A stretch of DNA of 64,000 bases from JAFDWR01 sp038216655 (lineage in GTDB: Bacteria; Armatimonadota; Fimbriimonadia; Fimbriimonadales; Fimbriimonadaceae). Shown one piece after another: positions 59,063 through 64,000 of the stretch. Every line of letters begins with the position of its first letter. Positions within the stretch are counted from its first letter, which is position 1. The position numbers and the translations under genes are program-made. The stretch spans positions 62,001 to 126,000 of the forward strand of contig JBBQPZ010000006.1 in NCBI GenBank assembly GCA_038216655.1, in the 5' to 3' direction. The notes beneath the pieces were generated by a model that searched no databases, was not told the DNA's origin, and was given only the letters and a program-made list of their open reading frames with translations.

Positions 59063-59998
59063 ATGGCAGCGACGGTGCGCCCGTTCAAATCTTGGCCCGA
59101 CGAGGGCTCGCCCGCGGGCTACTTCCAACGCCCTTTGACACCCGCCGCCGGCGAGTTCTACCACGAGAACGGATTTGTCGTGGTAGAGGATGCCTTCACC
59201 CGCGAGGAAATCGATGCCCTGAACTCCGAGGCGCTGGCCCTTTGCCGGGGGGATCGGGGTGAGATTCCGGGAGTCATCCCCGCCGAACTCGGAGATAGCG
59301 ACGCAGATGTGCTCAAGCAGTACCTGTGCATCCATTTCCCGCACAAGCTTTCGAGGCTGATGTACGACCAACTCTCGCATCCCTCGATTGTCGAAGTCGC
59401 TACCGCGTGTCTCGGCCCGGACGTGAAGTGCATGCAGTCGATGCTGTTCATCAAGGCATCGGGCAAGCCAGGGCAGGCTTGGCACCAGGACGAGGACTAC
59501 ATCCCGACCCGCGACCGGTCGCTCTTCGGAGCTTGGCTTGCCCTGGACGACGCGACGGTGGAGAACGGTTGCCTGTGGGTGATTCCTGGTTCCCAAAAGC
59601 CAGGCGTCCTCTGGCCGCAGCACGATCACGGCGACCGGCGGTTCGACTGCGCACAGGAGTCGATCGAGTTCCCGTACACCGATGTCGATGCCGTGCCGGT
59701 CGAGGTTAGGGCGGGGACGCTGGTTTGTTTCAACGGCTACCTGTTGCACCGCTCGCTCCCGAACGTGGCGAAGTCCGGCTATCGTCGCGCGCTGGTGAAT
59801 CACTACATGACCGCCTCGTCGCTCCTGCCCTGGTACGGCGCGGCCCAGAACGATCATGTGGCGATCTCGGATTTTCGGGACATCGTGATGATCGCCGGGA
59901 ACGACCCTTACGGGTACAAAGGCGTGACGGATATTGCCAAGCCGAGCGTGCGCCCCAGTGGCGAAGGCGGCTGCGGCACGTCTGGTGACAAGGAGTAG
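59063..59998 (+). CDS. Phytanoyl-CoA dioxygenase (PhyH) family oxygenase
   Basis: 311 residues of the Fe(II)/2-oxoglutarate-dependent double-stranded beta-helix family. Iron ligands: His and Asp in WHQDEDYI (about 153-155) and a distal His in YLLHRSLPN (about 230); the 2-oxoglutarate Arg is probably in SGYRRALVNHY. The substrate of bacterial members is highly variable. The next gene (GDSL hydrolase) starts 10 nt after the stop, with an AGGAG across the junction, suggesting a two-gene unit. Confidence 0.9.
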   Translation: MAATVRPFKSWPDEGSPAGYFQRPLTPAAGEFYHENGFVVVEDAFTREEIDALNSEALALCRGDRGEIPGVIPAELGDSDADVLKQYLCIHFPHKLSRLMYDQLSHPSIVEVATACLGPDVKCMQSMLFIKASGKPGQAWHQDEDYIPTRDRSLFGAWLALDDATVENGCLWVIPGSQKPGVLWPQHDHGDRRFDCAQESIEFPYTDVDAVPVEVRAGTLVCFNGYLLHRSLPNVAKSGYRRALVNHYMTASSLLPWYGAAQNDHVAISDFRDIVMIAGNDPYGYKGVTDIAKPSVRPSGEGGCGTSGDKE

Positions 59999-60007
59999 CT
60001 CCGCGCT

Positions 60008-60760
60008 ATGTTTAAGTTCATTTTCGCCTCGGTCCTGACCTTCTTCGCTATGAATGCCATCGCCCAAAACCCGCTTCCAAAGTCCCTCGAAGGGGTGCAT
60101 CGCATCGTCTCTCTCGGTGACAGCATCACCCAGGGCGGCGAGGGACCGGGTGGCTACGTCTGGCTTTTTCGTCGCTACCTAAACGCGCTCTATCCCGACG
60201 CCAAGATCGAGGTGATCAACGCGGGGATTTCGGGGCACAAGTCCAACGACATGCTGGCGCGGTTCCGGCGCGACGTGCTGGACAAGAAGCCGGATCTTGT
60301 GACGATCAGCGTCGGCGTGAACGATGTCTGGCACGGGTTCAACGACAAATTTCCGAACGGCGACGGGCCAAACGGGATCCCCCTGGACGCGTTCCGCAAG
60401 AACGTCGAGTTGATGATCTCCCAAGCGGAAGCAATTGGCGCGCGGGTCGTCGTGCTCTCCGCAACTGTTATCTACGAAGACCTTAAGAGCCCTGAGAACG
60501 TCAAAGCCGAACCCTACAATGCGACGTTGAAAGACCTCGCGCGCAAGCATCACGCGCTGTTCGTGGATTATCAAAAGCCGTTTCGAGCGCTGATCACGGA
60601 CTACCGGGCGAAGACCGGGAGTTCAGAGAACCTGCTGACCGTCGACGGCGTGCACATGAACGCCGAGGGCAACGCGGTTATGGCCCACACCCTCCTGACC
60701 GGCCTCGGGATCTCCGCGGCCGATCAGGCGAAGGTTCAGGCGCAGGTTAGGAAGGGGTGA
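60008..60760 (+). CDS. Secreted SGNH/GDSL-family hydrolase
   Basis: 250 residues with a signal peptide (MFKFIFASVLTFFAMNAIA). SGNH blocks: block I GDSITQGGEGPGG (Ser about 39), block II with Gly in NAGISGHKSND, block III GVNDVW (Asn), block V DGVHMNAEGN (Asp and His). Probably an acyl- or acetyl-esterase acting on envelope glycans or exogenous polymers; substrate unknown. Probably co-transcribed with the PhyH gene. Confidence 0.92.
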   Translation: MFKFIFASVLTFFAMNAIAQNPLPKSLEGVHRIVSLGDSITQGGEGPGGYVWLFRRYLNALYPDAKIEVINAGISGHKSNDMLARFRRDVLDKKPDLVTISVGVNDVWHGFNDKFPNGDGPNGIPLDAFRKNVELMISQAEAIGARVVVLSATVIYEDLKSPENVKAEPYNATLKDLARKHHALFVDYQKPFRALITDYRAKTGSSENLLTVDGVHMNAEGNAVMAHTLLTGLGISAADQAKVQAQVRKG

Positions 60761-60782
60761 GAATCGGGATTCGCAATTCGTT

Positions 60783-61126
60783 GAGGTCTTTGCAAAATTC
60801 AAACCTTCGCAGTGCCCCTCACCCTAACCCTCTCCCGCCCGACAGATTTTGTGGCGATGGCAAGAGCCGTGCGGGGGAGAGGGGACCGAACTCCGTGCCG
60901 ATTCGACGTACTTGACCGTTCAGAAGCTGCCGGGCGGGCGAGAACTCTCATTTTCCGCTCACTCAACCTGCTTACCCACATTGGCAATCCGGCAAGGTCT
61001 GAGTTGGAGTTGGAGTTCTACTTATTGTTGATACTCACGTCTCTACATGCTTGGGATCGATATTGGTCAACCAGTTAGGACGGCGTTGGTGATTCGTCAG
61101 CCCAGCCCGAATTTTGCAAAGACCTC
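60783..61126 (-). mobile_element. MITE-like element with 18-bp perfect terminal inverted repeats (repeat family copy C)
   Basis: GAGGTCTTTGCAAAATTC at 60783-60800 is repeated exactly in inverse at 61109-61126. The bases CGTT flank both ends (60779-60782 and 61127-61130), a possible 4-bp target duplication. The interior (60815-61076, read on the minus strand) is the same family as copies A and B. There is no transposase gene. An 88-codon frame inside is low-complexity and not a credible protein. Confidence 0.65.
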
Positions 61127-61214
61127 CGTTATTGGCGATTCGTTATTCGGATCGGAAAGCTAAGTCTCAAGGGCCCTCCGTTCCCGAATCGCGAATAACG
61201 AATCGCCAATAACG
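61127..61214. repeat. Perfect 23-bp inverted repeat
   Basis: Arms 61127-61149 and 61192-61214 are exact reverse complements (built on CGTTATTGGCGATTCG) separated by 42 nt. The same CGAATAACGAAT units occur at 6893-6930 next to copy A. It lies just downstream of the DUF4015 gene (minus strand) and could form a long hairpin; there is no T-tract. Confidence 0.7.
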
Positions 61215-61224
61215 ATTCCCTCGC

Positions 61225-62388
61225 CTATTTCCCCTTCTTCAACAACCCAGAGTTGTCCCGGAACGCCTCTTCCGTGAACACGTTTCGCGCGTTCCAAATG
61301 AGATATTCCTTGTAGCCCAGATCGTAGGCGGCCTTGATCTCAGCTTGGATATCGGCCTTGGTGTAGTGCCCAAAATCCTGCAGCCAGGGGCGGATCGCCT
61401 TGGCGGGGAGACGCTTCTTGTAGTCGCCGAGGCTCTTTGAGATGATCTTGTAGGGAGCCTTGTTTGGGTCCGGGATGTTGTACTCGCCCTTCGCGAAGTG
61501 CGAAGGGTAGACCATCGGGCACATGACGTCGAACGGCTCGGCGATCTTCTCCAGTTCCTGCCCGATTCCCTGATCGGTGCGGGTGGACGAGATGATGCCG
61601 AAGTTATCCGCGCTGAACTCCGCCCCGTGCTTCTTGACGTGGTCGCGGATGTAGTGGCAGAAGTCGGCGATGACGTCCTCGTGCTTGGCCTTTTGGTTCG
61701 GATACAAACTCTGAGCCGGGAAGACTTGGCTGTCCGACTTGCCTTCGCTCGGGAAGCGGACGTAATCGAGCTGAATCGCGGGGAAGCCGAGCGCGACCGC
61801 GTAATCCACACATTCGGCGATGTACTCCCAGTTCCTCTTGTTATAGGGGTCCAGCCAGGTGTGTCTGGACCGGTCCGCCCAAAGCTTGCCACTGGCCACT
61901 TGAACCGCCAGTTCCGGGTGATGCTTGGGGACGTAGTGGTCGCGGAAACAGGCGATGCGGGCGATCGGCCAGACCTTATGCTGCGCCAGTTCTTCCATCA
62001 GGGCCTCGGGCTTGACCACGGCATTCATGTTCGCCTTGCACTCGGCGGCGAGCTTGCTGTCGTTCTTCCAATACATGTCGCCATCGTCGCGAAGGTCGAT
62101 GACCATCGAGTTCAACTCGGTCTTGGTGAACATCTCGAACAACTTGGTGCGCTTGTTCTTGCTGCCTGCGGACCAGGCGGTGACGTAGATGCCGCGCACG
62201 AACTCGGGCTTGGTGAAGGTCACCTTTGGTGCGGGTGGTGGGGTGGGAGTCGGTTTTGGCGTGGCGGTCGGGGCCGTAGGCGGCGGGGTGTTAGAAGCGG
62301 TAGGCTTCCCACATCCCACAATGGCCCCGGCAAGTGAAGCGGCGGCCAGAGCCGCGATCAATCCATGACGCTTCGAAATCATTTTCAT
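61225..62388 (-). CDS. Lipoprotein glycoside hydrolase-like protein (DUF4015)
   Basis: 387 residues. Lipoprotein signal with lipobox IVGC (Cys about 26), a Pro/Thr-rich linker (about 30-55), then a TIM-barrel DUF4015 domain: VRGIYVTAWSAGS, MVIDLRDDGDMYW, ARIACFRDHYV, WLDPYNKRNWEY, GFPAIQLDYVRFPSEG with likely catalytic acids, and CPMVYPSHFAKGEY. Close relatives are annotated as putative glycosidases. It is divergent from a polysaccharide deacetylase whose start overlaps its own by 24 bp. ATG 62388 or 62382. Confidence 0.88.
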   Translation of the reverse strand: MKMISKRHGLIAALAAASLAGAIVGCGKPTASNTPPPTAPTATPKPTPTPPPAPKVTFTKPEFVRGIYVTAWSAGSKNKRTKLFEMFTKTELNSMVIDLRDDGDMYWKNDSKLAAECKANMNAVVKPEALMEELAQHKVWPIARIACFRDHYVPKHHPELAVQVASGKLWADRSRHTWLDPYNKRNWEYIAECVDYAVALGFPAIQLDYVRFPSEGKSDSQVFPAQSLYPNQKAKHEDVIADFCHYIRDHVKKHGAEFSADNFGIISSTRTDQGIGQELEKIAEPFDVMCPMVYPSHFAKGEYNIPDPNKAPYKIISKSLGDYKKRLPAKAIRPWLQDFGHYTKADIQAEIKAAYDLGYKEYLIWNARNVFTEEAFRDNSGLLKKGK

Positions 62389-63303
62389 TTCAGTTTAATC
62401 GCCCTCCTGGCGATCGGTTGTGGGGGAAAATCCGCCCCGAACCAGGCTTCTGAGAGTACCCGTGCACCGGGGCACGAGACGAAGAATTCTGCGCCCACCC
62501 CTACGCCCAAGGCGCGCGTTTCAGACCGGCCCGGAAATACCAACGGCGACGTGTTCATCGTGGAGTACCACCACATCAAGACCGGCAAGGGGACCATGTT
62601 TCGTACCCCCGACGAGTTCCGCGGGGATCTCGAACGGTTTTACAAGCTGGGCTTTCGGCCGTGTACGGTTTCACAATTCTTGAGCGGGTCGATGGACCTT
62701 CCTCCCGGTGCGTCTCCGATGGTTTTCACGTTCGACGATTCGAACCCCTCGCAGTTTCAGCTTCTTCCGGACGGTTCGGTTGACCCAACTTGCGCCATCG
62801 GAATTTGGCAGGCATTTGCCAAGGAACACCCCGACTTTCCGGTCAAGGCCACGTTCTACGTGCTGCCCAAGGTGATGTGGACCCAGAAGGGGCTTGGGAT
62901 GAAGAAGGTCGAGATGCTGCGAGCGCTGGGTTGTGAGTTGGGAAACCACACGGTAACCCACGGCAGCCTCAAGAAGATGACCGACGAGCAGGTCAAGCAT
63001 GAGCTTGGCGAAGCGAGCGATCATTTGGTCGCGCTCGGCGAGACAATGCCTCCCTCGCTCGCCTTGCCCTTCGGGATCTCGCCGAAGAACCGGGCCTTGA
63101 CCCATGGGTTCTCGTACAATGGGAAGACCTACGCTTTCAAGGCCTGTCTCTTGGTCGGGGCGAATCCGGCTCCGGCGACGACGAACAAAAAGTTCGACGC
63201 CTTCCGGCTACCGCGCATTCAGGCATGCGCCGGGCCTTATGGAATCGACTACTGGCTTGATCTCCTCGAAAGGAAGAGGGTCAAGGTTTACGTCCAGCCG
63301 TAG
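62365..63303 (+). CDS. Lipoprotein polysaccharide deacetylase
   Basis: 312 residues, lipoprotein signal with lipobox AIGC (Cys about 19) and a short Ser/Thr/Pro linker. NodB homology domain: VEYHHI, FRGDLERFYKLGF, TFDDSNPSQF (catalytic and metal Asp pair), GCELGNHTVTHGSL (metal His pair), and LPFGISPKN. A 40-residue insertion follows the TFDD motif. Expected to remove acetyl groups from an envelope or extracellular polysaccharide, possibly together with the divergent DUF4015 enzyme (inference). Confidence 0.9.
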   Translation: MTLRNHFHFSLIALLAIGCGGKSAPNQASESTRAPGHETKNSAPTPTPKARVSDRPGNTNGDVFIVEYHHIKTGKGTMFRTPDEFRGDLERFYKLGFRPCTVSQFLSGSMDLPPGASPMVFTFDDSNPSQFQLLPDGSVDPTCAIGIWQAFAKEHPDFPVKATFYVLPKVMWTQKGLGMKKVEMLRALGCELGNHTVTHGSLKKMTDEQVKHELGEASDHLVALGETMPPSLALPFGISPKNRALTHGFSYNGKTYAFKACLLVGANPAPATTNKKFDAFRLPRIQACAGPYGIDYWLDLLERKRVKVYVQP

Positions 63304-64000
63304 CTAGCCCGCCTTCAAGTCGGCGTGAGCGGAGGCGAGGCGGTGGGCTGGATTCAGCTCGAGAGCACGTTGGAATGCGGCTTCGGCATCCAGGTCGAGG
63401 CTTTCGTGACGTAGCACGACGCCCAGGTAGGCGTAGGCGTCGGCGTAGGCGGGGTTGAGTTCGATCGCTCGACGGAACTCTTCGATCGCTTCCTCGTTGC
63501 GGCCCAGCCCAACGAGGGCCTGTCCGTGCCGACAACGGACATCGGGGTACTCCGGCGCGAGTTCGGAGGCTTTGGCGAATTCGTCGGCCGCCTCGGCAAA
63601 CATCTGCCCGCGTAGGAACGAGTTCCCGAGTCGGACGTGGAGGTTGGCGTCGGAATCTGCCTCGGTGATCATCGCCTCAAGGTTCGACAAAGCTCGGGGA
63701 AAGGCTCCCTCGGCGTTCGCCTGAACCGCGTATCTGCTCCGTTCGGAGGCGAGTCCCGGGTCGCGGGCGATGGCCGTACTCAGGCGGGTCATCGCTTCCT
63801 CGTGATTCCCTGATCGGTACAGAAGCGCGATCTGGTAGCAGACGGCGGCTCGGTAGCCGGGATTGAGGAGCAGTGCCTCGCCCACTGACACCGCTTCCTG
63901 ATCGAACTCGCCGAGCTCCCGATAGATCAGGCCGGCACGAATTCGGAGGTCGGGGTAGGTCGGCGCGAGGGTAACTGCTCGCTCGATCAGCGGTCGTGCC
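63304..64000 (-). CDS. TPR-repeat protein (5' end beyond window)
   Basis: The frame is open from the stop at 63304 to the right edge (232 residues seen). It contains about six tandem TPR units with the usual W/L-G-Y-A-F-A-P pattern: RAVTLAPTYPDLRIRAGLIY, EALLLNPGYRAAVCYQIALL, EFAKASELAPEYPDVRCRHG, EFRRAIELNPAYADAYAYLG, AFQRALELNPAHRLASAHAD. GTG codons near 63891 could be starts, but repeats continue upstream without interruption, so the true start is outside. Scaffold role; partner unknown. Confidence 0.88.
   Translation of the reverse strand, partial: ARPLIERAVTLAPTYPDLRIRAGLIYRELGEFDQEAVSVGEALLLNPGYRAAVCYQIALLYRSGNHEEAMTRLSTAIARDPGLASERSRYAVQANAEGAFPRALSNLEAMITEADSDANLHVRLGNSFLRGQMFAEAADEFAKASELAPEYPDVRCRHGQALVGLGRNEEAIEEFRRAIELNPAYADAYAYLGVVLRHESLDLDAEAAFQRALELNPAHRLASAHADLKAG

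Noticed and set aside
60812..61078. 88-codon plus-strand frame in the MITE-like element
   Set aside because: Low-complexity translation of repeat DNA; not conserved in frame with copies A and B.

Overview
The window looks like ordinary chromosome from a high-GC, outer-membrane-bearing bacterium. I see no rRNA, tRNA, CRISPR array, phage or integrase. A Kdo transferase (WaaA) and a patatin/Omp85 protein point to a lipopolysaccharide-containing outer membrane. There are H-X9-DG pseudopilin-type proteins, many secreted lipoproteins, FAD-dependent ThyX, and start-proximal -10 boxes. Together these suggest a lineage such as Armatimonadota (Fimbriimonadia); that assignment is inference from gene style, not from a marker gene.

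Layout. 1-4.7 kb: a truncated Cys-rich membrane protein next to EF-P, a small lipoprotein, 6-phosphofructokinase, a CBS-DUF1385 fusion and SecG. 4.7-7.3 kb: repeats around two tandem pseudopilin-like paralogues. 7.3-18 kb: TfoX-like protein, signal peptidase I, DNA polymerase I, a DUF2156 protein diverging from an mhqO/mhqD-like operon, a secreted WD40-caspase protein and class I aldolase. 18-25.6 kb: response regulator, GH63-like glycosidase, secreted unknown, patatin-Omp85 and ThyX. 25.8-34 kb: two secreted amidohydrolase genes (three modules, one with an intact HxH), YeiH and MFS transporters diverging from plsC and an FAD oxidoreductase. 34-41 kb: a large secreted multidomain protein, an ASCH / DUF433-like pair, a lipase-like hydrolase, and purC-waaA. 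41-50 kb: a frameshifted gene, typA, pabA/trpG, a sensor kinase with a clear terminator, a LON-domain protein, an M23 peptidase, a GNAT enzyme and a second frameshifted gene. 50-64 kb: a J-domain/WD40 fusion, a prepilin, phosphomannomutase, endonuclease IV, a pseudo-receiver, CinA, a PhyH oxygenase, a GDSL hydrolase, a 344-bp MITE-like element, and divergent lipoproteins (DUF4015 glycosidase and polysaccharide deacetylase), ending in a TPR gene cut by the right edge.

Three threads run across the window. First, about fifteen genes have a TAnnnT hexamer ending 5-7 nt before the start codon, and several more have a close variant; this is the geometry of leaderless mRNAs. Second, several families of dispersed non-coding repeats occupy the larger gaps, including one about 265-nt family with three copies and inverted terminal repeats. 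Third, unusual domain fusions (CBS-DUF1385, J-WD40, WD40-caspase, double amidohydrolase) are frequent.
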